DNA of 64,000 nt from Pseudomonas entomophila (GCF_013523125.1 NZ_JAAMQJ010000018.1:27267-91266), one strand, 5' to 3'; counted from the first letter of the stretch, positions 42,659-51,381 are shown. The notes: generated by a model not told the origin, from the letters alone. Program-made: numbers and translations.

Positions 42659-43930
42659 TCAGTCGATCAGCTTGCCCAGCCCCTCCAACAACCGCCCCAA
42701 CGCCCCCTGATTCGCTAGCATCACCGTCCGGCCCGCCTCGCCACTGCGACGCGCCTCCTGGGGCAGCTCGATCAGTTGTCGCACCGCCTCGCCCAGCCCC
42801 TCGGCATCGTCCACCTGCCGCAAGGCCCCGGCGTCGCGCAGCAGGGCGCTGATGTCGAGGAAGTTGAACACATGTGGCCCCATGATCACCGGCAGCGACA
42901 GCGCTGCAGGCTCCAAAGGATTGTGCCCACCAGTGGCGACCAGGCTACCGCCGACGAAGGCGATGTCGGCCAGGGCGTAGAGGAACAGCAACTCGCCCAT
43001 GGTATCGCCGAGCATCACCTGGGTCTGTGCTTGCACGGCCTCGCCGGACGAACGCCGCACGGTGGTGAAGCGCTCGGCGCACAGCGCGTGCACGGCCGCG
43101 AACCGTTCGGGGTGACGGGGCACCAGAATCAGCAAGGCGTCGCTGTGCAGCGCCAGCACCTGGCGATGGGCATCGAGGATCAGTGCGTCTTCGCCGTCAT
43201 GGGTGCTGGCGGCGATCCATACGGGCCGCGCGGTGGCGCCCCATTGCGCGCGCAGTGCCTGGGCACGGGGGACGAGCGCGGGGTCGACAGTGAGGTCGAA
43301 CTTGATCGAGCCGGTGACCTGGACGCAGTCGGGGCGCGCGCCCAACTGGCGGAAACGCTCGGCCTCGGTCTCGGTCTGCACCGCGATCAGGCTCATCTGC
43401 GCGAGCATGGGTCGGGTCAGGCCGGCGAAGCGTCCGTAGCCGCGGGCAGAGCGCTCGGACAGCCGGGCGTTGGCCAGGGCCACGGGGATGCCGCGCCGGT
43501 GGCACTGGTCGATCAGGTTGGGCCACAGCTCGGTCTCCATGACGATGCCCAGGCGCGGCTTGAGGTGATCGAGAAAGCGGCCGACGGCCCAGGGCAGATC
43601 ATAGGGCAGGTAGCAGTGCTGCACCCGGGGTTCGTCGGCGAACAGGGCGCGAATGCGTTCCGAGCCGGTCGGGGTCATGCAGGTCACGGTCACCGGCAAC
43701 TCCGGGTAGGCCTTGAGCAAGGCACGGACCATGGGCGCGGCGGCGATGCTCTCGCCGACCGACACGGCATGCACCCACAGGCCACCCTGGCGCAGCGGCG
43801 GCAGGCCACAGGCGAAGCGCTCGCCCAGACGCTGGCGGTAGGCAGGCGCCTTGCGCCCGCGCAAGAACAGGCGCAGCGCAATCAGCGGCAAGCCCAGGTG
43901 GAAAAGCACGGTATAGAGGGTTCTGTTCAT
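42659..43930 (-). CDS. waaA: 3-deoxy-D-manno-octulosonic acid transferase WaaA (KdtA)
   Basis: Adds Kdo residues from CMP-Kdo to lipid IVA at the cytoplasmic face of the inner membrane. The 423-aa protein has an N-terminal hydrophobic anchor, the GT30 region GGLWVHAVSVGESIAAAPMVRALLKAYPELPVTVTCMTPTGSERI, METELWPNLI and the C-terminal GGSLVATGGHNPLEPAAL. The start is ATG 43930. An open frame extending upstream to 44398 overlaps the LysR gene and is not used. Confidence 0.97.
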   Translation of the reverse strand: MNRTLYTVLFHLGLPLIALRLFLRGRKAPAYRQRLGERFACGLPPLRQGGLWVHAVSVGESIAAAPMVRALLKAYPELPVTVTCMTPTGSERIRALFADEPRVQHCYLPYDLPWAVGRFLDHLKPRLGIVMETELWPNLIDQCHRRGIPVALANARLSERSARGYGRFAGLTRPMLAQMSLIAVQTETEAERFRQLGARPDCVQVTGSIKFDLTVDPALVPRAQALRAQWGATARPVWIAASTHDGEDALILDAHRQVLALHSDALLILVPRHPERFAAVHALCAERFTTVRRSSGEAVQAQTQVMLGDTMGELLFLYALADIAFVGGSLVATGGHNPLEPAALSLPVIMGPHVFNFLDISALLRDAGALRQVDDAEGLGEAVRQLIELPQEARRSGEAGRTVMLANQGALGRLLEGLGKLID

Positions 43931-44028
43931 GGCGCGAGAGTGTACTAGGCTCTCTTGCCCTCGCCCATAGGGGCCGAGACGGGTGCTAGGCACGGTCACG
44001 CCGCGTCTGATCGCCGCGCAGGCCGTGC

Positions 44029-44919
44029 CTAGCCGATGGCACGCAGGTGCACGGCAAAACGTTCGGCCAGCCAGTGCGCCGCCGGCCCCAGGGGTTCGTC
44101 GCGGCGCCAGGCCAGTTCGACCACCAAGGCCGGCGGGCGCCAGTCGCTGGCCAGTTCGACCATGTGCGCCTGGTAAGTCGGGTACTGCACCACGTGCCGT
44201 GGCAGCCAGGCCCAGCCCAGACCACGCATCAACAGCTCGGCCAGGGCATAGAAGCTGTCGGCGCGCCAGACGTGCGGGCTGATCGCCTCGCCGCCCGGTG
44301 CATCGCGCTGCTGGGCCGTGATCAGCAGTTGCCGGTGGCGGGCGAGCGACTGCCGGGTGACGCGCGGCTCGCCGGCCAGGGGGTGACCGACGGCGCACAC
44401 CGTGACCATGTCCACGCTGCCCAGCGAACGCCGCTCCAGTGTCTCCGGGATGCGTTCGTGCTGGAAGAACAGCCCCAGGTCGGCGCGCCGTTCCAGCAGC
44501 TTGCCGGCGACGTCACCATGGGCGCCGCTGGCCAGTTGCACCTCGAGAAACGGGTAGCTGCTGGCCAACTCGTCGAGACTGTCGATGACCGGCTGGTAAG
44601 GCATCGCCTCGTCGTGCGCCACGCGCAACAAGGCTTCCTGACCGCGCATCAACGCCCGAGCACGCCCCTCGAGGCGCTCGCTCTGACGCAGCAGCTCGCG
44701 GGCATCGTTCAGCAACGCCGCGCCTGCCGCGGTCAACTGTGGCTGACGGCCGCTGCTGCGCTCGAACAGGGTCACACCCAGGTCGGTCTCGAGGGCGGCG
44801 ATGGTCGTGCTGACCGCCGATTGCGCCTTGTGCAGCGCGCGGGCCGCCGCAGAGAACGAACGGGCATCGGCCACCTGCACGAACAAGCGCAGGTGATCCA
44901 GGTTCCAACGTGGCGTCAT
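44029..44919 (-). CDS. LysR family transcriptional regulator
   Basis: A 296-aa regulator. The winged helix-turn-helix occupies residues 6-65 (LRLFVQVADARSFSAAARALHKAQSAVSTTIAALETDLGVTLFERSSGR), and a LysR substrate-binding domain follows. The ligand is unknown. It is divergent from the SMR gene at 45002, with an 82-bp intergenic region that holds a perfect palindrome. This arrangement predicts autoregulation and control of the pump. Confidence 0.93.
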   Translation of the reverse strand: MTPRWNLDHLRLFVQVADARSFSAAARALHKAQSAVSTTIAALETDLGVTLFERSSGRQPQLTAAGAALLNDARELLRQSERLEGRARALMRGQEALLRVAHDEAMPYQPVIDSLDELASSYPFLEVQLASGAHGDVAGKLLERRADLGLFFQHERIPETLERRSLGSVDMVTVCAVGHPLAGEPRVTRQSLARHRQLLITAQQRDAPGGEAISPHVWRADSFYALAELLMRGLGWAWLPRHVVQYPTYQAHMVELASDWRPPALVVELAWRRDEPLGPAAHWLAERFAVHLRAIG

Positions 44920-44921
44920 CG

Positions 44922-44944
44922 ACCTATCTCGTGGGTAGATAGGT
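44922..44944. promoter_or_regulatory. palindromic LysR-type operator
   Basis: Arms ACCTATCT (44922-44929) and AGATAGGT (44937-44944) are perfect reverse complements around a 7-base centre, and include a T-N11-A core typical of LysR boxes. The site begins two bases upstream of the LysR start and lies in the shared divergent promoter region. Confidence 0.75.
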
Positions 44945-45001
44945 AATGACTTTATCCCATCTGGGCAGGTCGTAGAATGCCGTCATCCAAGGAGAACCCT
45001 C

Positions 45002-45334
45002 ATGAATGCCTACCTGTGCCTGGCTATCGCCATCTGCGCCGAAGTCGTCGCCACCGCCTCCATGAAGGCCGTCAAGGGGTTGAGCACGCCGCTGCCGCTG
45101 CTGTTGATGATCGGCGGCTACGCTATCGCCTTCTGGATGCTGACGCTGGTGGTACGCAGCATCCCGGTGGGCATCGCCTACGCGCTCTGGTCCGGCCTGG
45201 GGATCGTGCTGATCAGCGTGGCCGCCTGGCTGATCTACGGACAGAAGCTGGACCTGCCGGCGGTACTGGGCATGGCCATGATCGTCGGCGGCGTGGCGGT
45301 GATCCAGCTGTTCTCGCACAGCAGCGGCCACTGA
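45002..45334 (+). CDS. small multidrug resistance (SMR) transporter, EmrE-like
   Basis: A 110-aa, four-helix inner-membrane protein. The essential glutamate is E14 in LAIAICAEVVATASMKA. The conserved ALWSGLGIVLISVAAWLIYGQKLDLPAVLGMAMIVGGV marks the EmrE/Qac branch rather than the guanidinium (SugE/Gdx) branch, though this split cannot be settled by eye. AAGGAGA precedes the ATG. Probably controlled by the divergent LysR protein. Confidence 0.92.
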   Translation: MNAYLCLAIAICAEVVATASMKAVKGLSTPLPLLLMIGGYAIAFWMLTLVVRSIPVGIAYALWSGLGIVLISVAAWLIYGQKLDLPAVLGMAMIVGGVAVIQLFSHSSGH

Positions 45335-45411
45335 CCGGTCGCCACGCCGGCAGGCTGCACGGCGACACAGCCTGTATACTGCGCCCCTGTCCCAGCTTTC
45401 GAGGTACCTGC

Positions 45412-46587
45412 ATGCCATCTGCCATTTCCACCGATGTCCTGGTCGTCGGTGCCGGAGTCGCCGGGCTCTGGCTCACTGCGCGCCTGCGCCAGCAGGGCTA
45501 CTCGACGGTGCTGGTGGAACGGGCCAGCCTGGGCGGCGAGCAGACGGTCAAGTCCCAGGGGATCATTCACGGCGGAGCCAAGTATGCCTTGCATGGCGCG
45601 CTGACCGGGGCGTCCGAGGCGATCGCCGACATGCCGCGCCGCTGGCGCGAGGCCCTGGCCGGCGAAGGCGAGCTGGACCTGCGCGACACCCGCCTGCTGT
45701 CCGAGGCCCACTACCTGTGGTCGCCGGGCACCCTGGCCGGCAACCTGACCAGCTTCTTCGCCAGCAAGGCCGTGCGCGGTCGGGTCGATCAGGTCAAGGG
45801 CGAGCAGTTGCCACCGGCGCTGCAGGACCCCAAGTTCAAGGGCAAGGTCTATCGACTCGCCGAACTGGTGGTCGATGTGCCCAGCCTGCTGGCGAACCTG
45901 ATGCGCCTGGCCGGTGACAGCCTGCTGGCCGGCGAGCGGATCGCGCCCCTGCATGCGGACGGCCAACTGGCGGGGCTGAAGGTCGACGACCGCGAGATCC
46001 GCGCGCAACGCATCGTCCTGAGTGCGGGCGCGGGCACCGAGCAGCTGCTGCGCGACCTGGGCATCGAACAACCGGCCATGCAGCGGCGCCCGCTGCACAT
46101 GGTGCTGGTCAAGGGGCCAACGCTGAAGCCGCTGTACGCCCACTGCCTGGGCGGCGGACCGAAACCGCGGGTCACGGTGACCAGCCACCCGGCGGCCGAT
46201 GGCCAGTGGGTCTGGTACCTGGGCGGCGACCTGGCCGAAGCCGACGGCGTCGCCCGCGACCCGGCGGCGCAGATCGCCGCCGCGCAGAAGGAACTTGGCC
46301 AGTTGCTGCCGTGGATCGACCAGACGCCACTGCACTGGGCCACCCTGCGGGTCGACCGTGCCGAGCCGGCCCAGTCCGGCCTGGTGCGCCCGGACAATGC
46401 ATTTCTTGCCGAGCAGCAGCGTCTACTGGTGGGCTGGCCGACCAAGCTGGCGCTGGCGCCCGACTTCGCCGACCGCGTCCTGGCCGCCTTCGCCCGCGAT
46501 GGCATCCGCCCTCAGGCGACGCCGGACCTTCACGACCTGCCCCGCCCGAGCGTGGGCGTCCCGGTGTGGGAGCGCCTGCTGCCATGA
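45412..46587 (+). CDS. FAD-dependent oxidoreductase (DAO family)
   Basis: A 391-aa flavoprotein. The Rossmann FAD-binding motif is VLVVGAGVAGLWLTARLRQQG (G13, G15, G18), and KSQGIIHGGAKYAL resembles the glycine/D-amino-acid or glycerol-3-phosphate oxidase group. No specific substrate can be named. A TATACT box at about 45374-45379 could be its -10. Its stop overlaps the start of the aldo/keto reductase by four bases (ATGA), so the two are coupled. Confidence 0.82.
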   Translation: MPSAISTDVLVVGAGVAGLWLTARLRQQGYSTVLVERASLGGEQTVKSQGIIHGGAKYALHGALTGASEAIADMPRRWREALAGEGELDLRDTRLLSEAHYLWSPGTLAGNLTSFFASKAVRGRVDQVKGEQLPPALQDPKFKGKVYRLAELVVDVPSLLANLMRLAGDSLLAGERIAPLHADGQLAGLKVDDREIRAQRIVLSAGAGTEQLLRDLGIEQPAMQRRPLHMVLVKGPTLKPLYAHCLGGGPKPRVTVTSHPAADGQWVWYLGGDLAEADGVARDPAAQIAAAQKELGQLLPWIDQTPLHWATLRVDRAEPAQSGLVRPDNAFLAEQQRLLVGWPTKLALAPDFADRVLAAFARDGIRPQATPDLHDLPRPSVGVPVWERLLP

Positions 46588-47396
46588 GCCTGCCCAGCCT
46601 GCATGCCCACCACCGGCCTTTGGGCAGCACTGGTCTGAGCGTCTCGCCTCTGGGGTTGGGCACGGTCAAGTTGGGCCGCGACCAGGGCGTCAAATACCCG
46701 GCCGGCTTCACCATCCCGGACGATGACGCCGCACGCCTGCTGCTCGGTCAGGCGCGCGACCTGGGCCTGAACCTGCTCGACACCGCGCCGGCCTATGGCG
46801 TCAGCGAGACGCGCCTGGGCCCGCTGCTGCGCGGCCAGCGCGACCACTGGGTGATCGTCAGCAAGGTTGGCGAGGAGTTCGAGCAGGGGCAGTCGCGCTT
46901 CGACTTCAGCGCCGCGCACACCCGCCGCTCGGTCGAACGCAGCCTGCAACGCCTGCACACCGATCGCCTCGAGCTGGTGCTGGTGCATTCCGATGGCAAC
47001 GATCTGGACATCCTGGCCCACGAAGAGGTCTACGCCACCCTGGCCGCGCTCAAGCGCGAGGGCAAGATCCTCGGCTACGGGTTTTCCGGCAAGACCGTCG
47101 AAGGCGGGCTCAAGGCGCTCGAAGCGGGCGATTGCGCCATGGTCACCTACAACCTGAACGAGCAGGCGGAGCGTCCGGTCCTGGACTACGCTGCCGAACA
47201 CGGCAAGGCGATCCTGGTGAAGAAGGCCTTGGCCAGCGGTCACGTCTGCCTGGCGCCTGGCATCGACCCGGTACGCGCCAGTTTCGAGCTGTTGTTTGCC
47301 CACCCTGGCGTGAGCAGTGCTATCGTCGGCACCATCAACCCGGTGCACCTGGCCCATAACGTCGCCACCGTGGCCCGTCTGCTGGACCAGCCCTGA
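46584..47396 (+). CDS. aldo/keto reductase
   Basis: A 270-aa NAD(P)H-dependent oxidoreductase of the AKR fold: GSTGLSVSPLGLGTVKLGRDQGVKYP, LNLLDTAPAYGVSE (catalytic Asp and Tyr), VIVSKVGEEF (Lys), LVLVHSDG (His), and the cofactor end SSAIVGTINPVHL. It overlaps the preceding oxidoreductase and precedes the 320-aa unknown gene by 37 bases, so all three probably form an operon. Confidence 0.88.
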   Translation: MSLPSLHAHHRPLGSTGLSVSPLGLGTVKLGRDQGVKYPAGFTIPDDDAARLLLGQARDLGLNLLDTAPAYGVSETRLGPLLRGQRDHWVIVSKVGEEFEQGQSRFDFSAAHTRRSVERSLQRLHTDRLELVLVHSDGNDLDILAHEEVYATLAALKREGKILGYGFSGKTVEGGLKALEAGDCAMVTYNLNEQAERPVLDYAAEHGKAILVKKALASGHVCLAPGIDPVRASFELLFAHPGVSSAIVGTINPVHLAHNVATVARLLDQP

Positions 47397-47433
47397 GCCG
47401 CCTGCGCGGCCGCCCGACACGAGGAGCCGCCCT

Positions 47434-48396
47434 GTGGCACGCACGCTGATCCGCAGCAACCCGCACACCTTCAAGACCCTGCCGGTGCACGTCGAGGCGA
47501 CCGCGCAGGGGCTGACCTACCAGGCCGTCGGCCGCCCGCAGAACTTCGCGCAGATGCTGCAGCGGCGCAGCCCCATCCAACTGGCCGATCCGGACAACTT
47601 TGCGGTGGAGCTGGCGAACCTCGGGGTGTCGGTGCGCCTCACCCTCAACTGGCAGCACCAGGACTATTGGGTGCTGGTGCGCCAGCGTCGCCAGGACCGG
47701 GGCGACGTGGTGCTCAAGCTGATCTCCGGCTACGTGCCCGCGCACGAGTTGAGCCTGCCCTTGCATACCCTCGTGCAGGAAGTCGCCGAAGAATGCCTGT
47801 TCGAGACGCCGGAAGGCTGGTTGAGCGGTCGCTTCAACGACACCTGGCTGCCCGCGCCCTATGCCGCCGCCCTGCACTACCGCGAAACCCCTACGTTCCT
47901 GCTGACCCCGGCCTCGGGCGCGGCGCGTCCCGTGCACTGTGCCAGCCAGATCCTTCAGGAGCGGCCACGGGCCTACGTGCACCTGCCGACTGCCTCGCTG
48001 CAACTGGTGTACGACATGCGCCTTCAGGTGCCGCGCGAGGCCAAGTCGCTGAGCCTGTTCCACGTCGACGAACGCCTGGAAGACGGGCACCTGGTCACCC
48101 GGCTCAACCGCAAGCGCCCGGACTTCTACCTCATGCCGCTGGAGGACGGCCGTCCGCGCCCGGAGCTGTACACCCTGCGCAAGGATCAGCTGGTGCGTAC
48201 CAGTACCCGACGGGTCTACCTGGCCGAAAGCTTCGCGCCGCAAGAGGGCTGGGTGGTGCGTGACGAGCGCATTCGCTGGAAGGACTGGCTGCGCCAGCAA
48301 GGCCTGGAGCCGCCCCGCGACACGGGCAGCCTGGGCACGCTCACGCGCAAGGCGCGCGGGCTGGTCAGCCGGGTTCGCAACGCCTTGCGGCCCTGA
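47434..48396 (+). CDS. hypothetical protein with a degenerate Nudix-like box
   Basis: A 320-aa cytoplasmic protein that I do not recognise by name. Residues around 98-125 read GYVPAHE, then a nine-residue stretch, then QEVAEECLFE. This resembles a Nudix box G-x5-E-x7-REUXEEXGU with the first Arg replaced by Gln, Gly by Cys and two extra residues, so catalysis is uncertain. The C-terminus is basic. GTG start at 47434 with GAGGAG eight bases upstream. It probably forms an operon with the two oxidoreductases. Confidence 0.7.
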   Translation: MARTLIRSNPHTFKTLPVHVEATAQGLTYQAVGRPQNFAQMLQRRSPIQLADPDNFAVELANLGVSVRLTLNWQHQDYWVLVRQRRQDRGDVVLKLISGYVPAHELSLPLHTLVQEVAEECLFETPEGWLSGRFNDTWLPAPYAAALHYRETPTFLLTPASGAARPVHCASQILQERPRAYVHLPTASLQLVYDMRLQVPREAKSLSLFHVDERLEDGHLVTRLNRKRPDFYLMPLEDGRPRPELYTLRKDQLVRTSTRRVYLAESFAPQEGWVVRDERIRWKDWLRQQGLEPPRDTGSLGTLTRKARGLVSRVRNALRP

Positions 48397-48674
48397 AGAC
48401 AGTGACTGTCGACGTCTTTGCAAAAAGGGTCGTTGCTGCTTTCAACAGGTTCATCGGCAGGCATAGGCAGGCGCGGTTACACCACAGTGGTACAGGCGAT
48501 CACGGACCTGTGGGAGCAACTGTCTTTTTTCTACTCGGTACATGCCCGACCCTATGGGCTGATGTGTGGGCTTACCTGCGATGCAGGCGGCGCCTGACCT
48601 GACGCTATCGCTGGCAAGCCAGCTCCCACCCAGACCTCTGCAGCCATCAATGTAGGCATGGCTGCGCAAGCAGC

Positions 48675-48748
48675 TTGTGGGAGCGGGCTTGCCCGCGATG
48701 CAGGCGACGCCCGATCGGGCCCTATCGCTGGCAAGCCAGCTCCCACAA
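48675..48748. repeat. REPIN with mixed arms
   Basis: Left arm TTGTGGGAGCGGGCTTGCCC (from 48675) and right arm ending GCCAGCTCCCACAA (to 48748). The outer bases are complementary, but the inner stems differ: GCGGGC type on the left, GCTGGC type on the right. Each stem is still self-complementary. Confidence 0.85.
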
Positions 48749-48767
48749 GGCACGTGAGAGCCGGTCT

Positions 48768-48784
48768 CAACGGTGTTGAAAGGC
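48768..48784 (-). repeat. stop-proximal motif, copy 3
   Basis: On the minus strand GCCTTTCAACACCGTTG, starting 14 bases after the stop of the gene at 48799 and on its sense strand. Confidence 0.8.
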
Positions 48785-48798
48785 ATGGCTCTGGAGGC

Positions 48799-49602
48799 CT
48801 AGCGCCGGCGCTTGTCCCACCAGGTGCGCATGCGCGCGAACAGGTGAAAGTAGCGGTTCTCGCGCTTGCCCATGCCACGCTTGGGCGAGAAGGACTCGTC
48901 GACGAACTCGCCATGGATGCGCACGCGAGAGGCCGTGGTCGGCAGCATGCAGACACGTGCACCGGCCTCCAGCAGCGCGAACTTCAGCAGCCGCTCCGAA
49001 TGCAGCTTGCGCCCCGTGGCCTCGCAGAAGCGGAAGATCGCCTCGACCCGATTGCCATACGCCGTGTAGATGTCACGCCCACAGACCGCGAAGCGATCGT
49101 TGAGACCGCCCCACCACTGCCAGTCCGGAATGTAGGCGTTCAACCGCCTCGCCTCGGGGTGGGCGAAGAGGTAGCTGGGCAGCGGCGAGTGGTAGAAGTT
49201 GTCCGGGCGTACGAACACCACGAAGTCCGGCGCGAACGCCGCCACCATTTGCGTCACGCAGCGCAGCGAATGCAGCTGGAACACCAGGTTGCGCAGCGAG
49301 GCATGGTTGTCGCCCCAGGTGTCGCCCTGGGCCTTGATGCGCTCGAAGTTCCATTGCTCCAGCACGCCCTCGGTCGAGTCCAGGCGACCGGTCATGGTCG
49401 CGAAGGGGGCATAGTTGTCCTGCAGCAGCGCACCGCTTTCGCCAGAGCGGGCGTTGTGCACCGCCTCGAGCTGGTACAGGTGGTAGAACGTCTTGACCGT
49501 GCAGCCGGTCGGGATCTGTGCCAGGACGTTCTGCTCGATGGACGGAAAGCAGATGGCCGAGTTGCGAGGGATGCCAAAGAAGGCGACGGCGACTTTCAAC
49601 AC
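48799..49602 (-). CDS. hypothetical LPS-core protein, possible glycosyltransferase
   Basis: A 267-aa protein without a signal peptide. It opens LKVAVAFFGIPRNS, and the string APDFVVFVRPDNFYHSPL (R132-P133-D134) resembles the R-x-RPD motif of some surface-polysaccharide glycosyltransferases. NDRFAVCGRDIYTAYGNR follows, like the 'D-x-x-x-G' acceptor loop of those enzymes. The C-terminus is basic. GTG start at 49602 with AGAGG upstream. It is the last gene of the msbA-hldE series. The assignment rests on these short motifs and context. Confidence 0.6.
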   Translation of the reverse strand: MLKVAVAFFGIPRNSAICFPSIEQNVLAQIPTGCTVKTFYHLYQLEAVHNARSGESGALLQDNYAPFATMTGRLDSTEGVLEQWNFERIKAQGDTWGDNHASLRNLVFQLHSLRCVTQMVAAFAPDFVVFVRPDNFYHSPLPSYLFAHPEARRLNAYIPDWQWWGGLNDRFAVCGRDIYTAYGNRVEAIFRFCEATGRKLHSERLLKFALLEAGARVCMLPTTASRVRIHGEFVDESFSPKRGMGKRENRYFHLFARMRTWWDKRRR

Positions 49603-49657
49603 GCGGATACCTCTGTGACGGGTGAAGGAGGAAGGTGACGCCGGTAGCGGGCAGGGC

Positions 49658-50350
49658 TCAACGACGACGCCACAGCTGCCACCACTTGCGCCGCGCCTTC
49701 AGCTCCACCACGGTGATGTCGGCCTGCAGCAGCCATTCACGCTCGTAGGCCCAGGCGTGCCCGCTCCACAGCTTGCCGGCCTCGTTGGAAAACCCGAGCG
49801 TGAGCATCGCGTAGTCGAACCCTGGCTGACGGCGCAGCGTGTCGAGCACGACCAGCGCATTGAAGCCGGTGGACGGCCCGACGAAGCGCTTGCCGTCAGG
49901 TCGCGTCGTCGGGTAGTTCCACAGCGCCGGCAAGGGGATGCGCTCGTAGAACAGGCTGACGCCGGGCAAGGGGCACAGCGACGTGGTGCAGCCGACCAGT
50001 ACGGTGAAGTGACGCGCACGGTCGTCGCGCAGCCAGTTCGGCAGCTCGGCGCGCATCGGCAGGCCAAAGAAGTAATGATCCGGCGCGTTGTAGCCGTGCA
50101 CCAGCACCTGGTGAGCGCGCGCGTCCAGCAGGTTGCCTTTCAGGCAGGTGTTGAAGCTGACCACCACGTCGCGCTCGCCCAACTGCAGCGCCTGCAGATC
50201 GACGGCCGTGATGGCGGGATTGTTGGCCAGCAGCAGCACTCGCTCGGCCTGGCGCAGACATGCCTTGAGTTCATCGGACAGGCAACCGAACACGTCCTGA
50301 TCGCCGCCGGGCCGGGCATCCAGCTGCATGTCCGTCTGCACGAGCGTCAT
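49658..50350 (-). CDS. GT29 (sialyltransferase-like) glycosyltransferase
   Basis: A 230-aa protein. Three stretches match the sialyl motifs of GT29 enzymes. An L-like motif lies at about 38-68 (VLLLANNPAI...ERDVVVSFN). An S-like motif lies at 159-187 (PSTGFNALVVLDTL ending in LTLGF). A VS motif H-x4-E is at H198-E203 (HAWAYE). It is shorter than animal enzymes, lacks a membrane anchor and ends in a Trp/Arg-rich tail that could bind membranes. It sits in the core-biosynthesis series, five bases after the GT-B gene. The donor sugar is unknown. Confidence 0.65.
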   Translation of the reverse strand: MTLVQTDMQLDARPGGDQDVFGCLSDELKACLRQAERVLLLANNPAITAVDLQALQLGERDVVVSFNTCLKGNLLDARAHQVLVHGYNAPDHYFFGLPMRAELPNWLRDDRARHFTVLVGCTTSLCPLPGVSLFYERIPLPALWNYPTTRPDGKRFVGPSTGFNALVVLDTLRRQPGFDYAMLTLGFSNEAGKLWSGHAWAYEREWLLQADITVVELKARRKWWQLWRRR

Positions 50351-50354
50351 CGGT

Positions 50355-51329
50355 TCACTCCGCCACGTCCATGCCGAAGCGCCATTTCACCCAGGCGCGG
50401 ATCAGCATCGAAGGCCGCGACCAGGGGCGCATGGGTTTTTCGATCTGTTCGGCCAGGTCTTGCCCGACGCGGCTGAAGCCGTAGTACTGGCGCACGAACC
50501 CCTGACCGTTGGCGGCGATGCGGGCCGCTTGCGCCGGGTGCTGCTGGAGCCACTGCAGCTTTTCGATCGCCTCCTCCAGCGAGCGATAGAACACCACGTT
50601 GTGCCCGTCCTCGAAGCCCAGCAGCTGGTCTTCCTCGCCCTGGCTCCAGGCCAGCAGCACGCAGCCACAGGCCATGGCCTCGAAGTTCTTGATCATGAAC
50701 TCGCCCATGCCGATGTCGGCGCTGACGAAGACCTGGATGCGGTTGAGCATCTGCAGGTACTCCTCGCCCGATCCGGTGCGCGTCACCAGCAGGCCGGTGC
50801 GCTCGGCCAGGGTTTCGAGCATGGCCTTGCGCTGGCCGTACTCGCGGCTCTTCAGGCTGCCCAGAAAGCCCGCCGGGATGTCGCGCGTCAGGCCCAGGTT
50901 GCCGAGCATCTGGTCGTCGTAGCCCTTGGAGACGAACACCGCGTCCAGCCCCTCGGCCTGCATGCGCCGGGCCACCACCGCGCCCGAGACCAGCGCACGC
51001 GACCAGGGCAGGCGCCGGTACAGCCGCGAGTAGACGTGCCGATACTTGCTGGAGGGCATGTAGTTCTGGTAGGCGTCATGCTCCAGGAACACCAGCCCCG
51101 GAATGCAGCGCAACACCGCCCACTGTGGGGCCAGGCGCTTGACCCGCGAGAAGATCACGATGCGGTCGAAGCGCTGGTAATCCACCGACGCGAGGAAGGG
51201 GCCGAGGTTCATCTGCTGCTGCTTGCTCAGCCGATGAATGACGCAGTCTTCGCAGGCCTGCTGGACGATCTCGTAGAGGCGATCGAGGATGACGCGCTGC
51301 TCATCCATGACCAGTAACATGACTTTCAT
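50355..51329 (-). CDS. GT-B fold glycosyltransferase (GT4-like)
   Basis: A 324-aa cytoplasmic transferase. The C-terminal nucleotide-sugar half is recognisable: VFVSADIGMGEFMIKNFEAMACGCVLLAWSQGEEDQLL, the E-x7-E type motif of GT4 enzymes, followed by the typical NVVFYRSLEEAIEKLQWL helix. The N-terminal half has the FDRIVIFSRVKRLAPQW acceptor region. It follows hldE by 52 bases. Likely adds an LPS-core sugar, but linkage and sugar cannot be read. Confidence 0.82.
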   Translation of the reverse strand: MKVMLLVMDEQRVILDRLYEIVQQACEDCVIHRLSKQQQMNLGPFLASVDYQRFDRIVIFSRVKRLAPQWAVLRCIPGLVFLEHDAYQNYMPSSKYRHVYSRLYRRLPWSRALVSGAVVARRMQAEGLDAVFVSKGYDDQMLGNLGLTRDIPAGFLGSLKSREYGQRKAMLETLAERTGLLVTRTGSGEEYLQMLNRIQVFVSADIGMGEFMIKNFEAMACGCVLLAWSQGEEDQLLGFEDGHNVVFYRSLEEAIEKLQWLQQHPAQAARIAANGQGFVRQYYGFSRVGQDLAEQIEKPMRPWSRPSMLIRAWVKWRFGMDVAE

Positions 51330-51381
51330 ACGTTCATCTATCGCTGTTCGTGAAGCGCCCGTGGGCAGCTGGCGCGTGCAG

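Larger units (their letters stand above)
48397..48798. repeat. REP/REPIN interval between convergent genes
   Basis: No gene seen. Contains one partly decayed REPIN (about 48564-48629, left arm eroded), one intact REPIN (48675-48748), a decayed stop-proximal motif at 48409-48421 and an intact one at 48768-48784. Confidence 0.8.

Noticed and set aside
42659..44398. 579-aa extended WaaA
   Set aside because: The extension runs antiparallel within no conserved domain and overlaps the LysR gene. MNRTLYTVLFHLG at 43930 is the usual N-terminus.
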